Origin: Alisma plantago-aquatica
Lineage: Eukaryota; Streptophyta; Magnoliopsida; Alismatales; Alismataceae
Reading direction: 5' to 3'
Assembly (NCBI GenBank): GCA_963693085.1
Contig: OY856411.1
Location: 117,267,267 to 117,331,266 of the forward strand
DNA length: 64,000 bases
Shown here: positions 12,228 through 25,271 of the stretch, in pieces
Layout of the letters: the number at the start of each line of letters is the position of its first letter
Numbering within the stretch: position 1 is the first letter of the stretch
The notes under the pieces: model-generated
Told to the model about the DNA's origin: nothing
Database searches by the model: none
Seen by the model: only the letters and a program-made list of their open reading frames with translations
Position numbers and translations under genes: made by a program

Positions 12228-13232
12228 TTATTCTTGGAAACCAAGTATAGAATATAGATGCTCTATCCTTTCTTGAAGCCTTATAACATTCTTTTGGACA
12301 TCATCAAACCTTTTCAATCTAGAGAGAACTTCTTCCTCAAACCTTGAGTTATACCTTGGACTTTGTTGCTCTGAGTAACTATAGGAGTGAGGTGTTTTCA
12401 TTTCTTCACCATAGAACTCAACAAAATTGACCAAGTGACAAAGAACACTTCTCACTTGGTTCTTCATAAATCTCACCATGTCACCAACTTCATCACTTGT
12501 GGGCTTGACTCACTATGAGCTGGAGATGTCACACTAAAGGCACAGTCACCATCATTCATCATGCTAGAAGCTCAGATTCTTAAACCTTTTGCCAACTGCT
12601 CAAACAATGGCCATATCTCCTCAAGTGACCTAGCCATAAAAACTCCTCCACAAGAAGAATCTACTGTAGCTTGACCCTTTGGATATATAATGGAGTAAAA
12701 GGACTGAACCAGCTGCCACAAAGGGATCGCATGGTGTGGGTACTCTCTCCCAAGCATCGTGAAACTACTCATTGCCAATTTGACTGAAACTCACTATGGC
12801 ATGCCACATTTGTGTTAACCTTGCAATGGTGTAGAATTTTCTCAAGATGGCATTCTTCATCTCTTCCCAACTCATGATGTCCCTCCTTGAATCATACCAA
12901 TCTTTGGATTTGTCTTTGAGGGAGAATGAGAACAAGGTCAACCAGATTGTGTCATCATTGGCCGTCAGCGTCCTGAAGGTGGATTATACTTCAAGAAATG
13001 AGTCCAAGTGCTTGTAGGGGTTCTCACTCTCTGAGCTGTAGAAGGTGGGTAAGAGCCCAAGAAGACATGGAGGGATGGAGAATTTCTCCCCTAGCATTTG
13101 ATCAACTCTACTAGCAATTGGCAATTTGTAGTTGCTAGGCATGAAGTAATCTTGAAGTGGCTTGTGAGGTGCATTTTGACCTTCCATCTTGCTTTCCTCG
13201 AGTGGCTTGTCACATGCACAAGGCACAACCAA
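12228..13232 (-). pseudogene. gag: Gag of the Athila-like element, broken
   Basis: The frame from 13232 runs through LGLLPTFYSSESENPYKHLDSFLEV, followed by a stop at 12984. It continues in frame as WLTLFSFSLKDKSKDWY and SWEEMKNAILRKFY, which is the retrotransposon gag core (F.FSL...A..W, W......F...F). A further piece at 12778-12572 gives a degenerate DSSCGGVFM motif, corresponding to the D.AAGG box. The piece at 12479-12228 is a charged helical segment ending in RLQERIEHLYSILG. Several stops and frame changes make it non-functional. In the family, Gag forms the cytoplasmic particle that packages element RNA. Confidence 0.75.
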
Positions 13233-13362
13233 ACAAAATAAAACAAGCTAGAAAACCAGTATGCACAAAGAATGCAAAGAATAAAAGAATAAAGAATAGC
13301 AATGATGAGGGTAGTAGGAAAATATCAAACCAAAACTAACTAGCTAGGCCGAATGCCTTTTC

Positions 13363-13380
13363 CTGGGCAATGACGCTAGA
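13363..13380 (-). other. Primer binding site, tRNA-Asp-like, mutated
   Basis: The minus strand reads TAGCGTCATTGCCCAGGA directly inside the 5' LTR. It matches the TGGCGCCGTTGCCGGGGA pattern used by Athila/Tat elements, with C-to-T type changes of the kind expected from decay of methylated cytosines. Confidence 0.65.
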
Positions 13381-13383
13381 AAG

Positions 13384-14829
13384 CTTGGTGCATCCTGCTA
13401 GAGCTGCACACACTAATCAATTAGATTTGACCAGATGCAGCCCAAGAGCTCAAAAGACACGTATCTTTCAAAATTTATAAAGACCTAAACCAACACACCT
13501 ACTTTTACTAACACACTTACCCGCAAGCGTACGGGGTCATGTTGTAGTATAGTAGGGTGAAAAATATAGGGTCGATCCACATGGAAAAAAGGGGGCACTA
13601 GATCTAGGTTAGTTTTGGCCTAGGTTCCTACTGCGGAGTCTAGGGCTGAAGGGTTCAAAGGTTGTTTTGATCAATTACACTAAGGGTTGAGAAAACAAAC
13701 AATTCAAGGAGAGAAAATAAGATTAAAACCTAAGTCAACCCTAGATAGTTAATTCTAATGAGCAAGAAAAGACAAGGCAAGCAAGGAAAAGAGAAAGCTA
13801 TGCTAAGGCAAGCAAGAAGATGTCTACCCTACACTAAGCTAGCAAACAAGGAAAAAGAGGAATTAAGGACCTAAACTGGCAAGATCAAAGCAAGAACAAG
13901 ACAAGAATCTAACTAAGGAAGTGAAGAACTAACTAAGCTAACACTATCTAAGTAAGAAGGCAATTAAGGTTTTGAAGCAATAAATGGAAATGTGGGCTGT
14001 TTGGGGGATGTACTTATCAAATAAGTTGGGGGTGACATTTGAGAATTATACTTTCATTTAGATTACCAAACCAAATGACAAGCTAGAGACTAATGAATTA
14101 CCCTAGACTACTAACTGGTCATGGATAGGATAGGTTGTGTATAGGGGAACTAGTCCCTAACACCTCCTACTACCCTTACGAGGCTCAATTAGGTTAGGCT
14201 TTAGGTGTAATTTGATTAGAGTCTAAATAAGCTTAGGTTTCTAGGTTAGAGGATCATAGGGTGATTAGGGGCTGAGGGTAGTAATTGGAGTAGAAGTGAG
14301 GTTTTAGGTTTCACATCACCCACATTCTAGCCTTGAGAAAGTTGCATGATATGCACACTAAATTCATCTAAACTAGATACTTAGATATCTCAAATAGGGT
14401 TAAGAGAATGTATTAGCATGTAGGAAGATGGTTAGCTAGTTAAGGATCCATGAGTTGGACCTAGGAGAAAATCCCAAAATTCACATATATAAGTAATTTC
14501 ACTAAATTCCTAGGTAATTTCAAGCACAAACCCACAAGCAATCCATGGAGAATGAGATATAAATAATACATAATCATTAGCAAACAAAATTATAATGTTT
14601 ACATATCATTTCCCCCAAACATGGTATTAGAGTAACATTTTTGACCCCAAACAGCCCACCTAAGGGGCCTAGCTACTCATGAAAATGGAAAATACAAAGA
14701 GTAAGGAGAAAGAGTAGAAGTGGCCATGGAGCTCGATGTAGATGGAGTGATCCTCCTCTCCAGCTATTGCAAAGACGTCCTCCCTCCTCCACTAAGACAT
14801 AAGGGCATGGAATGAAGGTAGAAAGTGAA
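13384..14829 (-). repeat. Athila-like 5' LTR, truncated in U3
   Basis: It aligns with 4372-5815 across many shared blocks, for example AAGCGTACGGGGTC near 4514 and 13525, ACCTAAGGGGCCTA, and GGGCATGGAATGAAGGT. Homology stops abruptly at about 14829. The last 0.9 kb of the partner LTR, including the TATA-like site and the terminal TG, is absent here, so this LTR has no recognisable promoter and no target duplication can be read. Confidence 0.8.
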
Positions 14830-15661
14830 CATTCCTTTGTGATCCCCTCAATTAGAACCTTTGCCATCCCATCAATCAGAACCTCCATAGAGAAACCCTA
14901 GAACCTAGTGAGTCAAGGTGTAGAGATATCGAATATTGACGGGCGGAAGACTAGTCACCAACAAAAGTGTGTGTTATTTGTAAAGAGCTCTTCAAATGTT
15001 TTTTCCGTATGACAAAGGACCACTATGTAATTTAGAAAAATCTAGCCAAAAATTGCTAAGGAAATCCAAAGCAACCCTTCTTATATAGTATAGAAGTGGT
15101 CGCTAGGGGTTGATCAGATTTCATTTAGGTCTTGTTTGGATGAGAAATTCAAGAATACATCTTTATTCATGAGTTCTAGGAGTTTAAGTGCAAAAAACAT
15201 AAAAGTCACTATTCTGAAATTTTCTCTCTGTGTTAGGTTTGCTTGCTTGCTTTCCGTTAGAGCCGCATACTACTCCCTTCGCCAAGCCTGAAATCAAGAG
15301 GCTATTCTTTTGGGATTTCACCATGTATATGGAAAAACTCGATCGACCGGGTTAATGGGAGGATGGGGGAGGTCAGGAGGTGTGAACACTGTTGCATATA
15401 TCCATAGGTTGTTCAGGGAGGGGGAGAAGAAGCAAGAGGGAAGGACGGAGGTAGAGGGTGAATCAGAGGTGGCATGGTAGGAAGATATGATGGGGGTAGG
15501 AAGATTCTGGTGCAAGGAGAGAGGAAGGATGAGTGGGGGTGGGGTCCCAAGAAGCATGAAAGCCATAGACATTCTAAAATATGCCAATATGAACCTGATT
15601 TAGAATGTTGAATTCTATCGCGTGAGAATACCAATAGAGAAATATCTAAACTAGGTATTTA
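14830..15661. other. No gene seen; flank of the PIF/Harbinger element
   Basis: Unassigned sequence. A purine-rich plus-strand tract (about 15400-15545) gives Pro/Ser-rich minus-strand frames of no recognisable family. Confidence 0.4.
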
Positions 15662-15681
15662 TGCCCATGTTTGGTTTAGGA
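15662..15681 (+). repeat. Left terminal inverted repeat of the PIF/Harbinger element
   Basis: GCCCATGTTTGGTTTAGGAT pairs with the right terminus at 36344-36363 with about 3 mismatches. Confidence 0.55.
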
Positions 15682-15739
15682 TTGGGATTATATTGTCAGT
15701 ATTGGGTTAGTCGGGGTTAGTCTGTAGATCTGGATTGGT

Positions 15740-15935
15740 ATGGTCTAGATCTAGTCTGATTATGTTTGGCAACATAGTCTGATTCTGGTCTGTTGGTCTG
15801 GATTCAGTCATGATTCAATTTAATTATATTTAGAAAACTAGTCAAGATTAGGATGTAGTCTGATTCCATTTGGCAACAAAGTCAGGATTAGACTGTAGTT
15901 TGATTCTATTTGCCAACCAAGTCAGAATTTGTTTT
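15740..15935. repeat. Subterminal repeats of the PIF/Harbinger element
   Basis: Three imperfect copies of a unit containing GATT..(A/G)TTTGGCAACA.AGTC are seen, with TTTGGCAACA at 15765 and 15869 and TTTGCCAACC at 15910. Arrays just inside DNA transposon ends often bind transposase; that role is inferred here. Confidence 0.5.
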
Positions 15936-18900
15936 GATTCTAAACAACTTCTAATATATAACAGTTTGAAACAATTAAGTCAACAACAAACAAAGGTGTT
16001 GATATATGTAAATAGTGATAACAACCAAGCAATATAAGTTAAATGAAACATGTGATATGATATACTAGTATGAAAGTATGCATACAAGTATGCAATGATA
16101 CTAAATAAAATACAAGTATTCGATTAAAAGTTTTAGTTCATTACATATTTTTAGATAGTTAATAATAATCATTCACTTCACTTATTGTTTGCAGCAGCAA
16201 CACCTCCAACGAGATCCTTTTGTATTTTTTCTTCCCTCATTTTCCGTTGTTACACAAGGTTGAGAGGTTTCCATTTGGTCAAATTGTTGTTGTAGTCCTA
16301 GTGGGTAAGTACAAAGACTGGTCCAGAATGTCCTTGGTACTACATCTATAAATTTTAACACTTTACATCTTGTCTTAAACGTATCCATTTTTATGCTAGT
16401 CCTCTTGTTTATTATGTGGAATTCAACAAGGGAATCACACCACACTTGGCATATAGAAGGGACATGTAGTCTGCATTGGTAGTACTGATGACTTACGACT
16501 GTTCCTAGTGCTGCATCAGACTCATCATCCCATTGAAAGCAATTGATTGTATCCATTATATAGGTAAACAATTGTAGCATAGTTTCATAAATGTGGAAGT
16601 CAGAGTTGTATGTGTTTGATAACAAGTATATGATTGAGACAAACTTTCACGTAGTATTTCAGTTTAGTTGATGGGTAATAAGGAATTTATGAACATTTCA
16701 CTATATGTCCAACCAACAACGGTATAAAACATAAATTAAGTAGATTTACATAATATTTTATTTAAATTATCATTCACATTGGCATAGAAGTATTTTCTCA
16801 ACCAACAATAGTACCAAACATAAATCTAACATTATTCTATTCAAATTGTCGATCACATTGGTATAGAAGTAATTGTTCCATACAAATAGAGATTGCATAG
16901 TTTAGCTCAAAAATTAAATAGTGCACAAAGTATGATAATAGCCTAAGTAGATATTGGGCAAATGCAGCATGGCCTAAGGGAGAGCAGACAAAAAGGATTA
17001 GGAGAGTAGACAAAAAGGACTATGTGACATGGGAATTCTCCATAAGTTGTTACATAGTCCCCAAGAAGGCAACAGATCCACCTGGTAGATAGAAATATAA
17101 CTTTTTGTCCAAGAAAAAACTTAGATAGGCTTCGTGAGATAGGTTTCGTATGGTTGTTTATGGTCTTTGACAATGAAGAATCTCTACCAGTTGCTAAATT
17201 CATCATAGACGATAACAAGATATAGTTTGATCTTGTTTAACAAAATCAATTGCGGTCGGTTTGCCAAAAGAAACCAGAATGCATCATTCAACCATCCCAT
17301 CTAAATTCATCAAGCAGTAAAAGTTCTTCTTCATCATCCCAATGTAAATCACACGAATCCTAATCGACGAAGCTTGCCTTAGCTTTTTCATTGTTGAAAG
17401 TTAAGCTTCTCTCTACCAGAAGTATCATTTGCCCCCTTTTGAGGGACGCAATAGGTTATAGTGGATGCCTAAATCTTGACACCCACAAACATTCTAAGAT
17501 GGTGACCAACCATTGTGCTGCCCATTCTGTGGTGGTAGGGAAGGTTTATGTTGATCCCAAGTAGGACCATCCCAGTTGGCCCACTTTATGGCTTCGTCGT
17601 ACTCATCCCATGAGACCACATAGTCTTCCTGCACCACTATCTTGTCCTCTTGCTTGACATCATCTTTTGGCCAATCAAACAATAGGGATGAATTACAAAA
17701 AGGGTGAGTAAGCCGTCACTGCTTTGTTCTAGGCATGCAACTGTGGGCTTTTCATGCAAAGATGGATAATGAGAGTATGAAGACTGAAAACACTTGCACA
17801 AAAGTTTTTCTAATACATATTTTTTGATCTTGGATCATGACATCTAGAAAATAAAAAGTTTAACATAATAAATAATACAAGTTTGACCCTATAACGATAA
17901 TAACAAACAAACGATGTAAATAGTTAATAGAAAAGTTATATATAAGCAATGTATTTGAAATCAACTTCAACAAGTACTAGTTCATAATCATTATAACAAG
18001 TACGGGTTGAAATGCATAAAAAGGCATCAAAAGTACGTCCTAAAGTTGGCGATAATTTTGTTACTAGGGATTCTTGAAAATTTATTCATTGCCTTCACCA
18101 TCTACATACAAATTTTGTATGTAATATATTGTGATTGTAAGGGTGCATTGCACAAATATGTGGACACAATATGATAATTCAAATATGAAGACACAATATG
18201 TAAAAAACATACAACCTCATATCTGGTCCAACCATAAACATTTAGCAACATTACGATAGTGATAATTCAAACATTAAAATAGAAAAATAAGCAAGCTTAT
18301 AATGTAACTTTAACAACAACCAAACTCAAGGGTTCAAGTGCAGGAGTTAAATATCATCCATCTATATATAACTATGCCATTCGATCTTATGGAGTCATCA
18401 AAGGTGAAGAAACATCCAAAAGAACACTACAACTTTCCTCCAACTTGTTAAAATAACAGTTTCTAGAACTTCAAACTTGTACTTATAGGAGTTGTAAACA
18501 TCTTCATTATAGTGATGGGTTTCAACAAAGTCCTTCATGTTCATTTCCTGACGCCACACTGACTTGCACTCATCAGTCAGTAACCTTTTTTTTGAAAACA
18601 TCAGTCAGTAACTTAATCTCAGCTTGCAGAGACTGAGTTGTTGGCGGGAGATCGACTACCCAATGAAAGTATTTGCACTAATATTTTCCCTAAAATATAT
18701 GCCCAAGTTCGGGTTAATGAAAACAAACGTGCAATATACTTAGTAGTGCGACATAATGTTTATGGTTTTACCATTGAACTTGTTTGGTATAAGATATGTA
18801 ATACATCTCACCTGACCTTACATTGAGAGTGCCAAAGTCATATAACCTCACATCTTCTGTGTTAATGCGCAATGCAACAACATTACCACAAAGACACCTC

Positions 18901-19679
18901 CAAACTTCAGATGCATCCATTGGCATCTAAAATTTTATTGTGCATTTATAAAGTAATGCAGGGTTCATACCATAGATTTAAAATCAAAACATAGGAATGA
19001 AAAATGATTTTTCTAACATACAACTAAAGTCTATCTTGATAGGACAAAGTATATTACAACTATGATGTATTGTATCCCTCTTCCTCAGTTGAAGATCCAC
19101 TATATGTTGGTAGGTGAAGTTGTTCTCTAAGTTGTTGGTGTCTCCTATTGAGAGTCGTAGTTTCAATTACTAACCTATAGGTCTTTGCTCTCGTGGAACA
19201 TACAAAGTCGTAACAAGCATACCATTGTTTGTGTTCGTTGCATGCATAAGTAATTTGTATTACTAGTGCAACCCTAATTGTAGTAAGGTGGTCATGGTAT
19301 ATTGTATTGGCTACATGGTCAACATCATACAACATCTGGTTTGAACAAGACCCCTACCACATGTGAAATATTGTATGTGGGGGGTTTTTGTCTTCAAAAT
19401 GTCCATTAGCCACATCTGTGGCATCCATGTATACTCATACGATGCATCGAAGGCAACATGGACATGAGGGAATTCCATTCTCCATTGAATGAAAACCAAA
19501 GGAGGCATAATGTGACACTTTTAATTAGGAGGCATAAAAGATTGTACCAAAAAAATCTAAGGGCGGAATGGGAAGAATATTATAGCACATGTCAAGTGAG
19601 GGATAAGTTTAGAAATATTACATAAATGATGCCAAGTGCAAATCAAGGTCATCAAGATTGCCAAATTAAAATAGAAATT
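15936..19679 (-). other. 3' part of the PIF/Harbinger element; unassigned minus-strand frames
   Basis: Several minus-strand open frames lie here: 16625-16182 (147 codons, Cys-rich end RCCCCKQ), 17682-17494 (acidic, Trp-rich, SWDEYDEAIKWANW), 18601-18398, and overlapping frames at 19508-19311 and 19335-19060. They share the transposase strand and could be fragments of an accessory or captured gene. I recognise no domain in any of them, and none has clear splice structure. Chance open frames remain possible. Confidence 0.35.
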
Positions 19680-20949
19680 CTTTCATGCAATACATTGCCC
19701 TCCCGAGCATCAGCCTGAGTTCTTTGCCGGAGGGAGCTCAAGTCAATCCCACTGTCTGGGAGGTCAGTTGATGAACTGTCTTCTAAAAATTCATCCATCA
19801 TAACGTCACCATCGATTTGCCATCATATAAAATTGTGGATAATCAACACGTCAATATTAGGTGACACTATGAATGTCCGGGGTACGTCGCTCATTTTTTA
19901 GGTAAACAAACCTCCTCTTAAACGCACCAATGCTCTTTCAACAATATTAAGTAATTTTCTATGTACGTGGTTGAACATCTTCTTGTTGTTGTTATATGTG
20001 TGTTTGTTTCCCTGATGCTAAGCTTAATGGTAAGATGTGTTGCGATATGGTGCAAGGAACTGAAGGGTGCTAGCTTAACCTACATCAACCAGGTGATACT
20101 TTCTGGTGGGTACTTTAAAACTACCTCTGGCCATCGCTGATTATAGGACCCTCTAGTATGCTATAGAGCCCTCCCACCCCGTCAGGATAAATATAAACTC
20201 CATGGAGAAGTCTACTGCAACCATGAAATTCAGTGAGAGAAACCATTTTCTATTTTTATAACGGTTTTTCTTATTGTGTTTCACTAAAATTGGGACGTGT
20301 GTACTGTCAATTTCCCCAATGGAATCCTAAAACAAGGCAGTATGGGGTTCAACCTACAAAATAAATTTTGGCATGCATCATAGTTTTTAGTGATAGCCAT
20401 TACCTTAAAGTAAGGGTAGAACCTTGGGCTCTCCAAGATGCGATGGTGAGGCATCATGGTTGTGGCTTGCATTACAACATATTCATGAGACAAGGTACAC
20501 ACTGTATCCAATACTTTGTTGAAATTTCTACTTATGTTCTCACCAGAGTAAATGTAGTCCTCAACTAAAACATGACTGGTATGGCCATGGACAACCATCA
20601 GTAGGAAGTAGCATACAACCTCGACTAATGAGACACCTCTACTATTATGTAATAAGCCACGACTCTCAAGCTTGTCCATGATGGCTAAAACTGTATGTGC
20701 TAGCATCTAGTACATGCCATATGCCATCAGTTCATGCCCATTTATGATTTCTAAAACCTTTTGGTGCCCACTCATATTACTCATTGACCTAGGTATTGGA
20801 TGTCATATGTCATCATAGTTGGGATTGTCCAGGATGGAGGTCTCTATTTAGTCAACTATTTTGTCAACAATGTGATTTGTTGGCCTAGACATGATATGTA
20901 AAATTTGTCTAACTAGGTTTGACGTACATGTATGGTCACTACCAGACAT
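19680..20949 (-). pseudogene. PIF/Harbinger DDE transposase, broken
   Basis: The frame opens at 20949 and joins the open stretch from 20706, with early stops between. Landmarks in order: VEVVCYFLLM and YIYSGENISRNFNKVL, typical of the N-terminal region; PRFYPYFKV; then, after a frame change near 20330, an IGEIDSTHV block corresponding to CIGAIDGTHV; VAVDFSMEFIF and GWEGS; KYHLVDVG corresponding to YYLVDAGY; and IVERALVRL corresponding to NVIERAFGVLK. The three catalytic acidic positions (D, D, E) can still be recognised. The reading ends with an acidic Ser-rich tail near 19680. At least four stops and one frameshift disable it. About 1.27 kb, near 420 codons, matches the family's usual size. 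Confidence 0.8.
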
Positions 20950-21193
20950 GATGCCTACAATTAAAATGATGACAATCCTAATATAACATTAAAGAGGGTG
21001 CATAAAAAAACTATTCAAAAGTAGATAGAAAATCAACTTGAAATGTTTGATACGGAAGTAAATATTACAACAATAATCAAATGTACCTAATGTTCTCAAA
21101 CTTAGAAAATAATGCAACAAACATCTGGTTGGGATATTGAAAATGGTTTTAAATGGGGAAGAGCTTCTGGAATTGCATCGTACAAGAGTTTGA

Positions 21194-22381
21194 CTATGGT
21201 TCATGGCCTATGTTATTCCCACTTGTGCCAACATCATCACTGCTAGTATGTCGCATGGATGTCATACTTGATGTGGTGCTGAAAGGTGAAGGGGGGACTG
21301 CAAAGCAAATTCCTATCAATAACACAAAAGAGGGGGGCATCAAATGTGGTGGTGTTTCATTAGAATGGTAGGAACTTTCCCAAAGGTCTTGCAACCATAT
21401 CATAACTTTCCTGTGGGGTATGTCAGAGGCTGAGGTAGAAATTGCAGTTGGTTGACTCCTTTATGGAATTCTGAGTTGTAAAGATAGAGCCAGGAACATC
21501 TAGAAAAGTTTCATAGAAATGTCACAAATTGTTGCAAACTCTTCATTTTCAATGGCTTAGGTGGCCACCCTAGTTCCAAACTCGTGCACCTTTGCATACA
21601 CCTTCATGAATTCAGATACCACATCACTAGATAGCATACATCACTCAGGTGTCATTGATGCTCGCTTCCTGTGCCTATGGCTAGGAGGAGTTCTTGACCC
21701 AACACCTTGGTTATCCATTTCGGGTTTGTCTCCCTCACTCAGGGTGCCAAAATAGCCCATGTCTGTTGCGAATCCAGTGCTATCTACATTGACAGGAGTA
21801 TCAAATGCATCTAAGTCAAAAACAACATCATCCTTGGAGGTGACGTCAGACAATAGTTGTTTCTCTGTTGAAGACATTGCGTGGTGGCCACTGGAAATGC
21901 TCCTCCCCTCATCACTACGATGTGGTAGTAATGGTAGAAGGGTCATATATTTAATCTTGCTAGATCATTGTTTCCCTATTGTCAAACACTTTCAATTAAG
22001 AGGATAAATTTAAATGCAACACATGAATGTTATGTCCCTATATTATTCTACATGCTATAAGAGTATCCCTCCACTCTATGGTGTTAGGCACTATGGGATT
22101 GTTACCGATCTCATCCCATCCAACACCACTCTTGTTGGTCACAAGCTTCAACTTTGCAAATTCCTTCTTTAGGTTCTTCCACTGACTTTTGACTTGTTCT
22201 AATGTATAGTTCGACCTCCCATCCTATTTTTCTGATCATGGAGGGTCTCCCTCCAAGAATCCCTAGTAAATTTCCCATCTATACAACTACATATGTCATA
22301 CTGCCTCCTCAATGTTGCAACTAGAGCCTCATTAGACTCCCTCGACCATACAATACAGATCTTGGGGTCTACGAAAGACAT
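21194..22381 (-). pseudogene. Myb/SANT-like partner ORF of PIF/Harbinger, broken
   Basis: The start at 22381 gives a Trp-containing ESNEALVATLRRQYD segment, then TRDSWRE. After a frame change come YTLEQVKSQWKNLKKEFAKL and GVGWDEIGNNPIV, which is the Myb/SANT-like DNA-binding module (EQVKNKW..LKK.....L....GFGWD). Downstream are an acidic region (21946-21641) with SEGDKPEMDNQGVGSR and RKRAS, and a C-terminal piece (21403-21194). In PIF elements this protein acts with the transposase on the same strand, matching the neighbour at 20949-19680. Frame changes and stops near 21560 indicate decay. Confidence 0.7.
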
Positions 22382-25271
22382 ACTAGCAATGTTGTTGCAA
22401 TAGATAATGATAGTGAGTGTGTTAAAATGAAACCTTACTCAACCTTAAATGTTAATGTAATCCAAATAACAATGACAATTCATACCATCCACATTGATCA
22501 AACAATCCAAAAAAATTAGCACAATCTAGTTGAAAGACAGAGGGATTTTTTACTATTAACTCACACAAATGACCCCTCAAGAGAGGCTAGAATGTATTGA
22601 CAAGAAGTAGGTATGGACATAGGATAGTAGCAAAGTGGGAATGCAGGCGGGAAGGGGGAATTAATGCTTACTAATTTCTTGATCTAAGTCAATTGGATAA
22701 CAATTCATTGTGTATCATCTGACAGAGAGGAAAAGTAGAAGACCAAATACTTACCATTCAACATTATTATCCACAACAGTATAATTCATGTCATTATTAG
22801 TTTGTACATATATGTACAAGTGGGGGAGATATTTTAAAATTAGTCACCCTACATTCAGTAGGAATATAGTCATCAAGGATATTCATTGACTTTCTAATAA
22901 TCAAGAATTAATAATCATTGATGTAATTATAAGTAAATCAATCAATTAAGTTGGAATAATTACTTACTAGTTCTATAAAAAAAATTAAAATATTTATTCT
23001 AGTATATATTCATTATAGGAAGGTAAAAGTCAAATTTGAGACAAGAAAAATCAATTAATGTCATATATCGGTAGCAACTACTCGTTTGGCAATAGATGAT
23101 GAAAAACAATTCCAATTGTTCCTTCCATCAGTTGAGATTTTGTTGTCACTTGTATATGTAGAATACCCAACAATGCAAGATCTAGAAACTTTTCATATGA
23201 TAACAAGTAAACCATTTTACATGATGATTGGTGAAACACATAGGGTGAATATAACCAAAATGGGTTAAACACAATTTGGGTGAATAAATCCTCACAGGAC
23301 ATTGTATCTGCTTTAGGAGGAGAGGAGAGGCTAGAATATATCGACAAGATCAAATCTAAGACCATTCAAGGCCAATATATGGTAGGAAGGATTGATCTTA
23401 TTTTTTTACACTATCTGTAGGTGGGAATGGGAAATTATTACATAGACATCCTATTTTACACCTAGTCAAATCAGATTAAGATTAAATCTAAGATAGATAC
23501 ATGGAAACAAGATTATTTCTAAGCTATCTGTAGACATGGAAAAGTCTACAGATGGTACTTGTGGGGTGATAGATAGGATTCCACTCTACATACTACCAAA
23601 ATAGGAAACATGTATGGCCATAGGATTGAGGCAAAGCAAGAATGTACCTGGGAAGGGGAATTGATGCTTGCTGCTTCTAATTTTTTTTCCCTTCATATAT
23701 ATGTTATATTTCATATACATACGTAGGTAAATTCATATAAAGTTATGACGAATGAAATAACATGCACAAATAGACTAATATTGTATATATAAAATTTTAT
23801 TGTTGCATATTTGGATGCATTAATATATATGATAATATGGGTATATGTCGGTAACATATGTGGATGCATATTTGGATGCATTAACAAAATTATACATGTG
23901 TCTTACCCCATGTGTCCTAAGACATGTTTCTTGTCATATGTGATGCTAATTATATAGATATTATAAAAATCATTGAGACTCCTAAGCCATGTGTCCTGTT
24001 AATTATATCTCCTATCAATTATAAAAATATTATAAAAACCATTGAGAGAGTTGATTCGTGTGTCATGTTAATTATTATTAGTATGTACACATATATACAA
24101 GTGGGGGAGCTATTTTACATATGACTGTCGATCTAACATTACATCGTACCAACATTATATACAACATTACATCAGACCAACACAATCTCACCAAATTATT
24201 ACTATCCTGATCATAATCGATAATTATGGTTGATAAATAATTAGGGTTTCTCAGTAACTAGGATTGATAGAAATTAGGATTGATCAATAATTAGGTTGAT
24301 CAATATTTACGGTTGATCGACATTAGGGTGATCAATAATTAGGGTTTTTTAAAATTAGGGTTGATAAAAATTAGGGTTTGTCAAAATAAGGGTTGTCAAA
24401 AATTGGGTTGTAATAATGGGTATCATAATGGGTATTCAATAAGAAATGAGGTGTCATTTGGGTAGATTGGAAGATGATTTCTAGAAGCACTTTCAATGTG
24501 TATTGTACATGACAAACTAACTTCATAATAAAACCTAGCAGCACCAGGGATATTTATGCAAACAAAAGGAATTTAATGAATGCATACTCGGCCTAAGAAC
24601 ATTTTATTAGCTATGCCACATGAGGAATCATACTATTTGCAAGGTAACTAGATCATCTACAAGATTATCATGGCACAATAATAGAGAAGATTTTATAAGC
24701 ATAATGCATAGCTAGTAGTTTACATCAATAGAAAATATCGAAGAAGGTAAACACATTGAGGATGATTCTAGAGCAATATGAATTCATGATGAAGTTATTA
24801 CTACTGCTTCTGTGTAACTATTGTATCCCTGTAGAGTGGAAGTTTGGAGAAAGAGAATTAATGACATTATATTGAGAAAGCCTATAGTATGGACAAATGA
24901 GGCATGTTTAATTTCAATTCCATATAGGATCCATATACATAAACCATATTTAATGGAAAATATATTGTAGAACTTTGGATTTAAAATCTAAAATATATTT
25001 CACAAGATTGAAGCAAGGGGATCATAACATTTGTATCTTGTATGGTACCTTGTATTGAATCCCCCACTTTATATTAATATAAATAAGAAATTTACCCTAT
25101 AAAGAGAAAGTGTAACTGTACTCTATATTACATTTCAATCTTTATTTTGGTTTGGCCCTAATAAGTAGAGAACATATTAGTTTCATTATTATCCATACAA
25201 GGATTGCAATCACTAAGTAAATTTTTTTGATATCGACATCAACAATTAATTTCCATATCAACAACAACAAA
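22382..25271. other. 5' non-coding part of the PIF/Harbinger element
   Basis: No gene is seen. Two pairs of related segments occur: GAGAGGCTAGAAT near 22582 and 23325 with GAAGGGGGAATTAATGCTT-like ends near 22654 and 23652, and TACAAGTGGGGGAG near 22815 and 24097. These suggest an old internal duplication. Confidence 0.45.
24215..24425. repeat. Degenerate ATTAGGGTTGATCAATA minisatellite
   Basis: About ten imperfect copies of ATTAGGGTT followed by GATCAATA, GATAAAA or GTCAAAA occur. It superficially resembles the plant telomere unit TTTAGGG but the spacing is irregular, about 16-20 bp. Confidence 0.6.

Larger units (their letters stand above)
4250..14829 (-). mobile_element. Athila-like Ty3/gypsy retrotransposon, pol-deleted
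   Basis: Reading the minus strand from right to left, the order is: truncated 5' LTR (14829-13384), tRNA-Asp-like primer binding site, gag (13232-12228), aspartic protease (12009-11013), a gap where RT, RNase H and integrase should lie, an extra 3' ORF (9956-8060), non-coding 3' region, polypurine tract, and a long 3' LTR (6711-4372). The two LTRs align over about 1.45 kb. Gag, protease and the extra ORF have the flavour of the plant Athila lineage. Only about 230 bp separate the protease end from the conserved post-pol spacer near 10780, so about 3-4 kb of pol is missing. Internal stops and frameshifts make every ORF defective. Copying would need pol from another element. Confidence 0.85.

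Noticed and set aside
23924..24124. 66-codon plus-strand ORF
   Set aside because: AT-rich, low complexity, overlaps a non-coding duplicated segment; no motif.
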